From Endosaccharibacter trunci (GTDB lineage: Bacteria; Pseudomonadota; Alphaproteobacteria; Acetobacterales; Acetobacteraceae): DNA of 64,000 bases. Where the stretch lies: the NCBI GenBank assembly GCA_024515975.1, contig JAMSKV010000005.1, forward strand, positions 170,934-234,933, written 5' to 3'. Below the pieces are notes generated by a model. It was not told the DNA's origin and did not search any database. It saw only the letters and a list, made by a program, of their open reading frames with translations. Both the position numbers and the translations under genes were made by a program. This document shows, in pieces, positions 1 through 7,892 of the stretch (within the stretch, counting starts at the first letter, position 1; each line of letters starts with the position of its first letter).

Positions 1-149
1 GCGTCGACCGCTGCCCCATCCAGGAGAGTCGATCCTTCGACATAAACGAACACAAATCGTTATTCAATTAAACTACACGCTTGTGTGCGGCATTGCCAAG
101 TGCCAACTGCATTTAGGCAACCGCGCCGTCCCGGCGCGTTGGCGTTCCC

Positions 150-623
150 ATGGCTCCATCCGCCCTCACCGTCGGCGTCATTTCCGATACGCACGGCTTG
201 CTGCGGCCGGCGGCGCTCCATGCGCTGCGTGGCGCGGACGCGATCATCCATGCCGGCGATATCGGCCATCCCGGGATCCTGGAAACCCTGGCCGCGCTGG
301 CCCCGCTCACCGTGGTCAAGGGCAATATCGACACTCAGCCCTGGTGCGCAGCGCTTCCCGACACCGCCGAGTTCGTCCATGCCGACGTCCGGCTGCTGGT
401 TGTCCACGATCTTTCGACGCTGGCGCTGGACCCCGTTGCTGCCGGCTACGCCGCCGTCGTGTCCGGCCATTCCCACAAGCCTGGCCTGTCGCATCGTGGC
501 ACCGTGCTGTTGCTCAATCCAGGCAGCGCCGGGCCACGCCGCTTCCGGCTGCCGATCTCCATTGCCCGCCTTCGGATCGACGCCGGAGGCGTCTCGGCCG
601 AGCTGATCGCGCTCGACCCGTGA
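150..623 (+). CDS. YfcE/MJ0936-type metallophosphoesterase
   Basis: A 157-residue cytoplasmic phosphoesterase of the calcineurin-like superfamily, small YfcE-type. The metal-binding blocks are all visible in order: DTHG near residue 14, GDIG near 37, GNID near 58 and GHSHKP near 110, followed by NPGS. Family members hydrolyse phosphodiesters with two metal ions; the natural substrate here is unknown. The length matches the family (about 155-180 residues). The ATG at 150 starts just before the first beta strand, so no N-terminal extension is needed. The next gene, a HerA-like ATPase, lies 55 bases downstream on the same strand and may be co-transcribed. The family call is firm; the physiological role is open. 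Confidence 0.9.
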   Translation: MAPSALTVGVISDTHGLLRPAALHALRGADAIIHAGDIGHPGILETLAALAPLTVVKGNIDTQPWCAALPDTAEFVHADVRLLVVHDLSTLALDPVAAGYAAVVSGHSHKPGLSHRGTVLLLNPGSAGPRRFRLPISIARLRIDAGGVSAELIALDP

Positions 624-678
624 GCCGGCGGGGCGGGCGATTGCCGAGGCGGCCCTCCGCCCTGTAATTCCCCCGGCC

Positions 679-2184
679 ATGACCGTTTCGATCGAGATCG
701 GCGCCCGCGCCGAGTCCGGAGGCTTGTCCGGCAACCAGCCCGCGCTGCTCGATCTCGAGGAGCTGCTGTCCACGCGCCTGCTGGTCCAGGGCAATTCCGG
801 TTCCGGCAAGTCCCATCTGCTGCGCCGGCTGATGGAGCAGAGCGCGCCCTGGGTGCAGCAGGCGGTGATCGACCCGGAGGGCGATTTCGTCGGGTTCGGC
901 GACCGGTTCGGCCATCTGGTGATCGAGGCCGCGGACCATACCGAGGCCGAGCTGGTGGCCGCCGGCGAACGCATGCGCGCGCATCGGATCTCCGTGGTGC
1001 TCAATCTCGAAGGGCTCGATGCCGAACACCAGATGCGCCGCACCGCCGCCTTCCTGGGCGGCATGTTCGAGGCGCCGCGCGAGCACTGGTATCCGGTGCT
1101 GGTGGTGGTGGACGAGGCCCAGCTTTTCGCTCCCGCCGCCTCCTCGGAAGTGCCGGAGGAGGCCCGCCGCACCTCGCTCGCCGCCATGACCAACCTGATG
1201 TGCCGCGGCCGCAAGCGCGGTCTGGCCGGGGTGGTGGCGACGCAGCGCCTGGCCAAGCTGGCCAAGAATGTCGCCGCGGAGGCAACCAACTTCCTGATGG
1301 GCCGCACCTTTCTCGATATCGACATGGCCCGCGCCGCCGATCTGCTCGGCATGGAGCGCCGTCAGGCGGAGGCGTTCCGCGACCTGGCGCGCGGGCAGTT
1401 CATCGCCCTCGGCCCGGCTCTGTCGCGCAGGCCGCTGCCGGTCCGCATCGGCGCGGTCGAGACCGCCAGCCGCTCGGCGGGCCCGTCTCTGCTGCCGCTG
1501 CCGGCGGCGGCGCCGGAAGCGATGCGCGATCTGGTGCTCACGCCGCTCCCGGATGCGCCCGTCCGTGCCCGGCGCGCGCCTGCGCCGCCCCCGCCCGATC
1601 TGCTGGCCCAGCTCGCCGCCCATGGCGACCGCCAGCGCGAGGCCGCGCGCGCGGAGGAGGCCGAAACCGTCCCCGCGCAGCGCACGCTGGAGGACGCCGC
1701 CGATCACGCGCGCAAGGTGCGTGCCGTTCTCGCCGCGATCCTCACCGACCCGGACGCCGCCTTCCGGCCGGTCGGCGTGCTGTATCAGGACTTCCTGGTG
1801 CGGTGCCGGATCGAGGGCATGGGGCGCGAAGCGCTCGACATGCCGCGCTTCCGGCGCGCGCTCGCCACGGCGCGGTCCGGCATCGATCCGCAGGCAGCGG
1901 AGACGCCGGACTGGCGCGAAGCCGAGCGCCTGGCCTCCGCCTTGCCCGAGGATGTGCAGCCCGTGTTCCTGCTCGTGGCGCGCGCGGCGATCGAACGGGC
2001 CCCTTGTCCAAGCGACGCCGATATCGCCCGCGCCTTCGGCACCCATTCCGCCGGCCGTGCCCGCCGCCAGCTCGCCTATCTGGAGGAACGCAACGTTTTG
2101 GTGCTGCGCGAGGACGGCGCCGGACGCCGCTCCGCCGCCGTGATCGGCCCGGGCTGGGAAACGCTGCCGGCGCCGGCAGCCTGA
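679..2184 (+). CDS. HerA-like (DUF87) ATP-binding protein
   Basis: A 501-residue P-loop ATPase. The Walker A motif GNSGSGKS sits at residues 38-45 and a Walker B block VVVDEAQLF at about 142-150, followed by a conserved RGRKRGL segment, as in the HerA/FtsK-related DUF87 family. The C-terminal third (from about residue 270) is Ala/Pro/Arg rich and then forms a helical domain of no clear family. HerA relatives are hexameric DNA translocases that often work with a nuclease; here the only enzyme next to it is the metallophosphoesterase 55 bases upstream. No membrane segment or signal peptide is seen. There is no clear Shine-Dalgarno before the ATG. ATPase function is well supported, the DNA role is inferred. 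Confidence 0.85.
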   Translation: MTVSIEIGARAESGGLSGNQPALLDLEELLSTRLLVQGNSGSGKSHLLRRLMEQSAPWVQQAVIDPEGDFVGFGDRFGHLVIEAADHTEAELVAAGERMRAHRISVVLNLEGLDAEHQMRRTAAFLGGMFEAPREHWYPVLVVVDEAQLFAPAASSEVPEEARRTSLAAMTNLMCRGRKRGLAGVVATQRLAKLAKNVAAEATNFLMGRTFLDIDMARAADLLGMERRQAEAFRDLARGQFIALGPALSRRPLPVRIGAVETASRSAGPSLLPLPAAAPEAMRDLVLTPLPDAPVRARRAPAPPPPDLLAQLAAHGDRQREAARAEEAETVPAQRTLEDAADHARKVRAVLAAILTDPDAAFRPVGVLYQDFLVRCRIEGMGREALDMPRFRRALATARSGIDPQAAETPDWREAERLASALPEDVQPVFLLVARAAIERAPCPSDADIARAFGTHSAGRARRQLAYLEERNVLVLREDGAGRRSAAVIGPGWETLPAPAA

Positions 2185-2291
2185 GCGCATCGGCGCCCGC
2201 TCGTTCCACGGAACGGAGCGCCTCCTGCCGATTTATTGCCAATCGGACCGGCAGCGTCTTTCCTGGCCCGGTCCGCTAGGGGAGTGACCTG

Positions 2292-2894
2292 ATGATCCGC
2301 AGCCGTGCTGTTTCTCGCATCCTTCCGGCCGGAATGCTGCTGGCCGCCTGTCTCGGGAGCATGCCGAACGCTGCGAATGCCGCCACCAAGGCCGGCGTCA
2401 CGGTGCCCGACACGATGCAGGTTGAGGGCGCCACGCTGGTGCTGAACGGGATCGGCGTCCGCTCCTTCACCATCCTGCACATACGCGGCTATGTCGGCGC
2501 GCTGTATCTCCTCAAAAAGAGCACCGACGTCGACACGGTCCTCGACGAGCCCAACCCGAAGGTGCTCGTCATCCATTATGTCCATTCCGGCACCCAGGCG
2601 CAGCTCAACAGGCTCTATATGGATTCGAGCCGCACCTATTGCGCCAAGCATGCCTGCACCGAGGCCAACAAGATCGCCTTCGAGCAGATGCTGGCGACAA
2701 TCCGGCCGGTGAAGCCGGGCGATTATTCCTCGTTCGTGCTCACGGATCACGGGGTGGAGGTCTATCTCGACGGACAGAAGATCGCCGTGGTGCCGGATGC
2801 CAGCTTCGGACGGGTAATTCTGGATTCCGATCTCGGCACCACGGCCCCGTCCGCTGAGCTGCGCGATGGGCTGCTCGGCCTGCCGGCGGATTAG
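2292..2894 (+). CDS. Secreted chalcone isomerase-like protein
   Basis: A 200-residue exported protein. Residues 1-30 form a signal peptide (basic start, hydrophobic core, cleavage near ANAA). The mature part matches the bacterial chalcone-isomerase-like fold: it has the typical opening (VEGATLVLNGIGVR), then a region on growth of the strand (GYVGALYL) and a C-terminal VPDASFGR block. Bacterial members lack plant-type isomerase activity and their function is mostly unknown; some bind fatty acids or serve the envelope. AGGGGAG at 2278-2284 gives a good ribosome binding site 7 bases before the ATG. A copy of the dispersed hairpin repeat begins 17 bases after the stop. Confidence 0.85.
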   Translation: MIRSRAVSRILPAGMLLAACLGSMPNAANAATKAGVTVPDTMQVEGATLVLNGIGVRSFTILHIRGYVGALYLLKKSTDVDTVLDEPNPKVLVIHYVHSGTQAQLNRLYMDSSRTYCAKHACTEANKIAFEQMLATIRPVKPGDYSSFVLTDHGVEVYLDGQKIAVVPDASFGRVILDSDLGTTAPSAELRDGLLGLPAD

Positions 2895-2910
2895 CAGGAA
2901 ATAGAAGAAT

Positions 2911-2994
2911 TTCTGTCCGCTTGGCTCCGTGCCCAGCCGCACGTCCTGAAACAAACGGACAGAAGTCTTTTGCTTCTTTTTTCAGAAAAAGAAG
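2911..2994. repeat. Dispersed three-hairpin element, copy A (partly degraded)
   Basis: Two inverted repeats stand in tandem between convergent genes. The first has arms TTCTGTCCG (2911-2919) and CGGACAGAA (2956-2964). The second has arms CTTCTTTTT (2973-2981) and AAAAAGAAG (2986-2994). The same two hairpins recur at 10065-10151 and, inverted, at 24929-25016. The outer third hairpin seen there is not preserved here. It lies directly between the 3' ends of the chalcone-isomerase-like gene and the SIMPL gene, so it may act as a bidirectional terminator. Confidence 0.8.
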
Positions 2995-3009
2995 ACTCTT
3001 CCCCCGCCC

Positions 3010-3711
3010 TCACGGCGTCAGCACGATCTCCCCCTGCGCATCCTGGCTGATATCCGCGTCGGTCCGGCTGGCCATCGGCGCCACAGGCGCGGCCGCCATC
3101 ATCCGCATCATCGGCATCGGACGCACACGTCCCGCTTCCGGCAGGGTGACCGACCGGATGCTCTGCACTTTCAGCCCCAGCGCCTTGGCCGCCTCGTCGG
3201 CGCGCACGCGCAGCAGCTTCAGGGCTTCCACCGTCGCCCGCGCCTCCGCCGCCTGCTGGTGCGCCGGCGACAGCACCCATTCCAGCGAATCCACCGTGAG
3301 CCCCGCCGCCTGCAGCTTGCCCACCAGCCCCAGCAGCGCCTCGGAATCGGTGGATTCCAGATGCAGCGTCTGATGCGCGGTCCAGATCGTGCGGGTTTTC
3401 GCATCCGGCGCGGTCTGGTCCACCCCGTAGCCCGCCACGCGCCATTCCACGCCTTTCGCCGCCTCCGCCGTATTCGTGGCGCTCTTCATGCGTGCGTCGA
3501 GCTGGCGCTGCGCCGAAGCGGGATCGGCTGCCGACACGGAGCCGCCCAGATCCACGGACAGCAGATCGGGCGTCTCGTGCACGGTGCCCTCGACGCCGAG
3601 ATGCAGGATGGTGACCGGACCGCCGGGCGTACCGTTGGCGGCGTCGGTGGCCTGCGCGGCGCCGGTCCCCAGGCCGAACAGGACGATGGTAGGCAGAACC
3701 AGCTGTTTCAT
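3010..3711 (-). CDS. SIMPL domain (DUF541) periplasmic protein
   Basis: A 233-residue exported protein. The start MKQLVLPT at 3711 begins a signal peptide of about 22 residues ending in AQA. The rest matches the SIMPL/DUF541 family (BP26/YggE-like): an opening VEGTVHETPDLLSVDLG block, a long helix-rich centre and a C-terminal Met-rich tail. Family members form ring-shaped oligomers in the periplasm and are linked to oxidative or envelope stress. The start codon overlaps the stop of the upstream small secreted gene (3708-3711), so it is probably translated by coupling. It is the last gene of a minus-strand operon headed by a two-component system. A longer open frame reaching 4017 lacks a signal peptide at its start and reads across the neighbour. 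Confidence 0.88.
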   Translation of the reverse strand: MKQLVLPTIVLFGLGTGAAQATDAANGTPGGPVTILHLGVEGTVHETPDLLSVDLGGSVSAADPASAQRQLDARMKSATNTAEAAKGVEWRVAGYGVDQTAPDAKTRTIWTAHQTLHLESTDSEALLGLVGKLQAAGLTVDSLEWVLSPAHQQAAEARATVEALKLLRVRADEAAKALGLKVQSIRSVTLPEAGRVRPMPMMRMMAAAPVAPMASRTDADISQDAQGEIVLTP

Positions 3712-4037
3712 GGAGGGGTGTTCCCGTCTGTGGCCGCGTCCGCCGGCTCTTCCGGGCGATGGAGCGCGAGAAGGGCGCGCCGCAAACGGTTGATTCCGCT
3801 CCTGACCTGGCCGTTGGCGCACATTCTCTGCCCCTGATCGCGCAGGCTGGCGACGGGTTGCGGCAGCGGATCGCCATGTTCGTCGATCTGCCGCGACAGG
3901 ATCGCGCAATAGGCGTCGGTGTCGCTGGTCACCACCATGGGCGCCTCGGCGCCGGGCGAGGCCGGTTGATCGGGCTGGGCTTTCGCGGCGGAGGCGGGCG
4001 CCAGCAGGGCGGTGCACAAAAGGGCGGTGCGAATCAT
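3708..4037 (-). CDS. Small secreted protein of unknown function
   Basis: A 109-residue protein with a clear signal peptide (residues 1-20, ending AKA). The mature part has two cysteines (AYCAIL near 44 and MCANGQ near 73) that could form a disulphide, and an Arg-rich helix ending in an acidic, Pro-containing tail. I do not recognise the family. It overlaps the sensor kinase stop upstream by 4 bases (4034-4037) and the SIMPL gene downstream by 4 bases, so all four genes of this operon are translationally linked or adjacent. Its place suggests a periplasmic accessory of the two-component system or of the SIMPL protein (inference). Confidence 0.75.
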   Translation of the reverse strand: MIRTALLCTALLAPASAAKAQPDQPASPGAEAPMVVTSDTDAYCAILSRQIDEHGDPLPQPVASLRDQGQRMCANGQVRSGINRLRRALLALHRPEEPADAATDGNTPP

Positions 4038-5638
4038 GGGGGCGAGTGTAACGGCGGGACGGTTTCGTCCGGATGAGGAACAGATGACGGCGCTTCCATC
4101 CGGTCCGCGATGCGCGCCGGCGGACGCTCCGCCTTCAGCACCAGGGTCGCCACCAGGCCCGGCGCGCCTTCGCCGCGGTTCTCCAGCAGGAACTGGCCGC
4201 CATGCAGTTGCGCCACCGCCTGCACCAGAGACAGGCCGAGACCGGAGCCCGGCGTGCTGCGTGCGCTTTCCGCCCGGAAGAAGCGTTCGGACGCGCGGGA
4301 CAATTCCGCCGGCGCCATGCCGATGCCGCCATCGGCGACCGTGATCCGTGCCCAGCCACCGTCACGCACGGCGCCCAGGAACACCGTGCCGCCCGGGCGG
4401 GAGAATTTCAGCGCATTGTCGAGCAGATTCGCCACTGCCTGCTGGAGCAGCGGGCGATCGCCGAAGATCGGGATCGGCTCGGACGGCGTCAGCTCCAGGG
4501 TCAGGCCGCGCTCTTCCGCGACCGCGCCGTAGAGCTCGGCCAGGTCGTCCAGAAGCGCGGACAGCTCCAGCTCGGCGAAGGCGGAGCGCCGCGCGCCGGC
4601 CTCGATCTCGGCGATCCGCAGCAGCGCCTCGAACACGGCGGTCACGCCGTCCAGATCCGCCACGGCCCGCTCGATCGCCGCCTGCATCTCCTCGGTGGAG
4701 GTGGCATGCAGGGCGGCATCCTCCAGACGGGTCCGGGCGCGGGTGATGGGCGTGCGCAGATCATGGGCGATCGCGTTGGAGACCTGCCGGACGCCGTCCA
4801 TCAGCCGCGCGATCCGGTCCAGCATGTGGTTGATGGTTTCCGCGACCCGGTCGAATTCGTCGCCGCTGCCGGACAAGGGCACGCGCTGGGTCAGGTCGCC
4901 CGACGCGATCGCCCGCGTGGTCTGGGCCACGTTGCGCACCATGCGCCGGAACAGGGACCGCACGATCAGGGCGCCGGAGAGGCCCAGACCGCCCACCATC
5001 AGCATCGCCCAGAGCAGGGTGTCGGTCAGCAGGCGTTTCAGGATGACGCGCGCATGCACGTCGCGCCCGACCAGCAGCTTGAAGCCCCCGGGCAGGGCGA
5101 AGGCTTCCACCTCGGCCAGGCTGCGCAGACCGTCGCGCGAGATGCGGAGCTGGTAGGTCACGTCGGAACGGGTGACGCCGTCAGGCCAGGCGGCCAGATT
5201 GCCGGCGATGGTCGCTCCGCCCGGCGCGACCATCAGATAAAGCGCGTCGTCGTCCACGTTGCTGGCCACGCGCTGGCGGATGCTGTCGGCCAGGGCCGGC
5301 AGGCCGCCATCCGCCCAGCGCTCGCTGAGCGCGCGCGCATCGGCCACGATCGCCGCATCCACCTCGCGCTCGAGCAGACCCACCGTGGCCCACCAGATGA
5401 AGGACATGAACACGATCGCGCTCAGCATGAACAGCACGGCATAGACCAGCGCCAGGCGCAGGCTGGCCGAGCGGATCAGGTCGTTGCGCCTGGAACGCGC
5501 GCCAGGGCTCGCCGGGCCGGCAGCGGCCGAGCTCAAATGCGGATGCGCGGCAAGCGTCTGCCCGGAGATGGCCTGGCTTCCTGCTCCCAGATTCCCGCCT
5601 TTGCGCCCCCCGGACCCGAACAGGGCGGGAAGCGCCAT
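4034..5638 (-). CDS. Membrane sensor histidine kinase
   Basis: A 534-residue two-component sensor. There are two membrane helices (about residues 61-85 and 208-228) flanking a periplasmic domain of about 120 residues, then a HAMP linker, the HisKA phosphoacceptor block AIAHDLRTPITR with His292, and a HATPase domain with N box (NLLDNALKFS) and G boxes (GIGM, GSGLGLSLV). The first 55 residues before membrane helix 1 are unusually long and low in complexity. The gene starts one base after the stop of the OmpR-type regulator, its obvious partner. The stimulus is unknown; the two envelope proteins co-transcribed downstream suggest envelope sensing (inference). Confidence 0.93.
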   Translation of the reverse strand: MALPALFGSGGRKGGNLGAGSQAISGQTLAAHPHLSSAAAGPASPGARSRRNDLIRSASLRLALVYAVLFMLSAIVFMSFIWWATVGLLEREVDAAIVADARALSERWADGGLPALADSIRQRVASNVDDDALYLMVAPGGATIAGNLAAWPDGVTRSDVTYQLRISRDGLRSLAEVEAFALPGGFKLLVGRDVHARVILKRLLTDTLLWAMLMVGGLGLSGALIVRSLFRRMVRNVAQTTRAIASGDLTQRVPLSGSGDEFDRVAETINHMLDRIARLMDGVRQVSNAIAHDLRTPITRARTRLEDAALHATSTEEMQAAIERAVADLDGVTAVFEALLRIAEIEAGARRSAFAELELSALLDDLAELYGAVAEERGLTLELTPSEPIPIFGDRPLLQQAVANLLDNALKFSRPGGTVFLGAVRDGGWARITVADGGIGMAPAELSRASERFFRAESARSTPGSGLGLSLVQAVAQLHGGQFLLENRGEGAPGLVATLVLKAERPPARIADRMEAPSSVPHPDETVPPLHSPP

Positions 5639-5639
5639 C

Positions 5640-6320
5640 TCATTCGTCTCGCAGCATGTAGCCGGCGTTGCGGATCGTATGGATCAGCGCGACGGGAAAC
5701 GGCTTGTCGATCTTCTGGCGTAGGCGCGACACATGCACGTCGATCACGTTGGTCTGCGGGTCGAAATGATAGTCCCAGACGCCTTCCAGCAGCATGGTGC
5801 GCGTCACCACCTGGCCGGCATGGCGCATCAGGTATTCCAGCAGCCGGAACTCGCGCGGCTGCAGGTCGATCTTCTGCCCGCCGCGCTTCACCTGCCGCGA
5901 CAGCAGGTCCATCTCCAGATCCGCCACCACAAGACGCGTGGCAGGCCCGGTCTCGCCCTTGCCGCGGCGGCCCAGCGCCTCGATCCGCGCCAGAAGCTCG
6001 GAGAAGGCGAACGGCTTGGTGAGATAGTCGTCGCCGCCGGCCTTGAGACCCGCCACCCGGTCGTCCACCTGGCTCAGCGCGCTCAGCACCAGGACGGGGG
6101 TGCGGTTGTTCTGGGCGCGGATCGTTTCCAGCAGATGCAGCCCGTCGATGCCGCCCGGCAACATGCGATCCAGGATGATCGTGTCGAAACTCTCGCTGAC
6201 GGCCAGGAACAGACCGTCCTTGCCGTTATCGGCCTGGTCCACCACGTGGCCGGCTTCCTTCAAACCCTTGGCGACGAAGCCGCGAACGGTCTGGTCGTCC
6301 TCGACCAGCAGGATACGCAT
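5640..6320 (-). CDS. OmpR-family response regulator
   Basis: A 226-residue regulator. The receiver domain (1-118) has the acidic pair EDD at 7-9, phosphoacceptor Asp51 in IILDRMLPG and the conserved Lys in YLTKPF. The C-terminal winged helix is of the OmpR/PhoB type (LQPREFRLLEYL, then VIDVHVSRLRQKID). The start MRILLVEDDQ at 6320 is chosen because family members begin exactly there; the open frame continues 36 codons upstream without similarity. It is the first gene of the minus-strand operon regulator-kinase-small secreted protein-SIMPL, and is divergent from the alpha/beta hydrolase gene at 6400, leaving about 80 bases for both promoters. Confidence 0.94.
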   Translation of the reverse strand: MRILLVEDDQTVRGFVAKGLKEAGHVVDQADNGKDGLFLAVSESFDTIILDRMLPGGIDGLHLLETIRAQNNRTPVLVLSALSQVDDRVAGLKAGGDDYLTKPFAFSELLARIEALGRRGKGETGPATRLVVADLEMDLLSRQVKRGGQKIDLQPREFRLLEYLMRHAGQVVTRTMLLEGVWDYHFDPQTNVIDVHVSRLRQKIDKPFPVALIHTIRNAGYMLRDE

Positions 6321-6399
6321 GGGGGTGGATGTCTCCCTGAAACAGGATTGCAAACCTGCGCCGGCCGGCGCGTCCTGTCCATGTGCGGAGGAATGAACC

Positions 6400-7275
6400 A
6401 TGAATGAAGCCGCCGAAAGATTTCCCACCCGGTTCGTGGCGGCGAACGGGCAGCGTTTCGAGGTGATCGAGGCAGGGGAGGGCGACAGGCTGGCCCTTCT
6501 GCTGCACGGCTTCCCGGAAAACGCGCTGAGCTGGCACCACCAGATCGCGCCTCTGGCCGAGCAAGGCTTCCGTGTCTGGGCGGTGAACCAGCGCGGATAC
6601 GGCGGCTCGTCGAAACCGTCGGAGGTGGCTGACTACGCGCTGCCCAAACTCGTCGCGGACGTTGCGGCGCTGATCGACGCCTCCGGCGCGCGCGAGGTGG
6701 TGCTGATCGCCCATGACTGGGGCGCGGTGGTCGCGTGGTGCTTCGCAGCCCTGAGGGTCCGTCCGCTGCAGCGCCTCGTGATCCTGAACGTGCCGCACCC
6801 GCTCTGCTTCGCGCGCGCCGTGAAGCGCTGGAGGCAGGCGCGCAAATCCTGGTACATCGCCTTCTTCCAGATCCCGCGCCTGCCGGAATGGATGCTCGGC
6901 CGTCGCAGAGGCGCTGCCGTGTGCGGCATGTTCCGCGGTGTTCCCGTCGACCCCTCGGTGATGCGCACTCTGCGCGCCCAGCTCGCAGACCGGCGTTCCG
7001 CCACGGCGATGCTGAACTGGTATCGCGCCCTTCGCCGCTTCGGCTTCGGCGACCTGCGCGGCCTGCGTCAACCGATCGAGACGCCGACCCTGGTGATCTG
7101 GGGCGAGAACGACATCGCCCTCGACCCGATCTGCCTGGAGGGCACCGATCGCTACGTGTCGGATCTCCGCATCGAGCGGCTGCCCGGCATCTCGCACTGG
7201 GTTCAGCAACACGCGCCGGAGCGGGTGAATGCGCTGCTGCGGTCGTTCCTCGGCGCGGGCGGCAAGATGAGTTAG
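6400..7275 (+). CDS. Alpha/beta hydrolase, epoxide hydrolase/dehalogenase type
   Basis: A 291-residue cytoplasmic hydrolase. The oxyanion motif HGFPE is at 36-40, the nucleophile elbow AHDWGA carries Asp106, an acidic residue lies in WGENDIALD and the catalytic His is in GISHWVQQ near the C-terminus. An Asp nucleophile followed by Trp-Gly is typical of soluble epoxide hydrolases and haloalkane dehalogenases, with the HGFPE sequence favouring the epoxide hydrolase group. The natural substrate cannot be told from sequence. It is divergent from the response regulator gene and may be a target of that regulator (inference). Confidence 0.88.
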   Translation: MNEAAERFPTRFVAANGQRFEVIEAGEGDRLALLLHGFPENALSWHHQIAPLAEQGFRVWAVNQRGYGGSSKPSEVADYALPKLVADVAALIDASGAREVVLIAHDWGAVVAWCFAALRVRPLQRLVILNVPHPLCFARAVKRWRQARKSWYIAFFQIPRLPEWMLGRRRGAAVCGMFRGVPVDPSVMRTLRAQLADRRSATAMLNWYRALRRFGFGDLRGLRQPIETPTLVIWGENDIALDPICLEGTDRYVSDLRIERLPGISHWVQQHAPERVNALLRSFLGAGGKMS

Positions 7276-7892
7276 CGAGGTTGGCACGCGGAACGACGAT
7301 GCCGTGACCCATAGCTCAGCGACCTCGCCGGGATGGCCACTATCTGGCTTCGTCTTGGGCTGGGCGCGCTACGCGTAAAGGTGGAACGGCATCGGACCTA
7401 CCGGCCGGAATGGATCGCGAACGGGGCAAAGCGTGGACGAATTACGATTTCCGGTTCAGTTGGCGGCGAAACGGACGATCTCGGGCCCCGTCCGCCACGC
7501 ATCATTGTCTGGATAGTCGTCATCAGCCTCACGGCTATGGTACTATATTGGTTCTTTGCCGCCACGGGCGGTTCTTCTACCGCAAATGATGCAACGGAAC
7601 AAATATTCGACGTCAAACAGGGACGCCATCCTGCCAATTGCGGGGCCTATGTCACGTGGCGACAACTGGGAACGATCGTCATCCTGGGCCTGCCTGCCCT
7701 GATCCGTAACAACCATTGTAACGGATGCGGATGTGATGAAGATCGCGGTTCAAGCCACGCTTATCGCGACCACTCCGACCGACGATCTTGAGGAGAATCT
7801 TAAAACTTCCACCCATCCCCCGCGTCTCCAATGAACCCGCCTGCCCCCCGCACGCTCTCCCCTCGACGCTTCCGCTTCGAGGTTCTTTTCCC
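7276..7892. other. Low-GC intergenic stretch, possible decayed insertion
   Basis: A 617-base gap between the hydrolase and catalase genes. A hand count over 7441-7560 gives 65/120 G+C, well below the flanks. It holds one weak open frame (7333-7791, listed separately) and, in another frame at about 7705-7830, a short stretch reading like coding sequence ([19 protein letters not shown]), with a stop just upstream. This looks like the remains of acquired DNA or a frameshifted gene. I see no terminal repeats. Confidence 0.4.
7333..7791 (+). CDS. Doubtful hypothetical protein with one membrane segment
   Basis: A 152-codon open frame in the low-GC gap. It has one convincing hydrophobic helix ([20 protein letters not shown], about residues 61-80) after a basic, Gly-rich N-terminal part, which favours a single-pass membrane protein. 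The last 40 codons look unlike protein (Cys- and His-rich, ending in DRRS), and a better-looking reading continues in another frame, so a frameshift near 7680-7700 is possible. No family is recognised and no good ribosome binding site is visible. It may be a pseudogene. Confidence 0.3.
   Translation: MATIWLRLGLGALRVKVERHRTYRPEWIANGAKRGRITISGSVGGETDDLGPRPPRIIVWIVVISLTAMVLYWFFAATGGSSTANDATEQIFDVKQGRHPANCGAYVTWRQLGTIVILGLPALIRNNHCNGCGCDEDRGSSHAYRDHSDRRS

Noticed and set aside
1..149. Possible gene end or promoter at the window start
   Set aside because: Only a short, relatively AT-rich stretch; no frame or terminator can be supported.
514..2190. 558-residue minus-strand open frame
   Set aside because: It is antisense to the metallophosphoesterase and HerA-like genes, is His/Arg/Gly-rich and has no domain; a GC-rich shadow.
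3712..4017. Extended upstream part of the SIMPL open frame
   Set aside because: The upstream 102 codons are Arg-rich and overlap the small secreted gene; the signal peptide starts at 3711.
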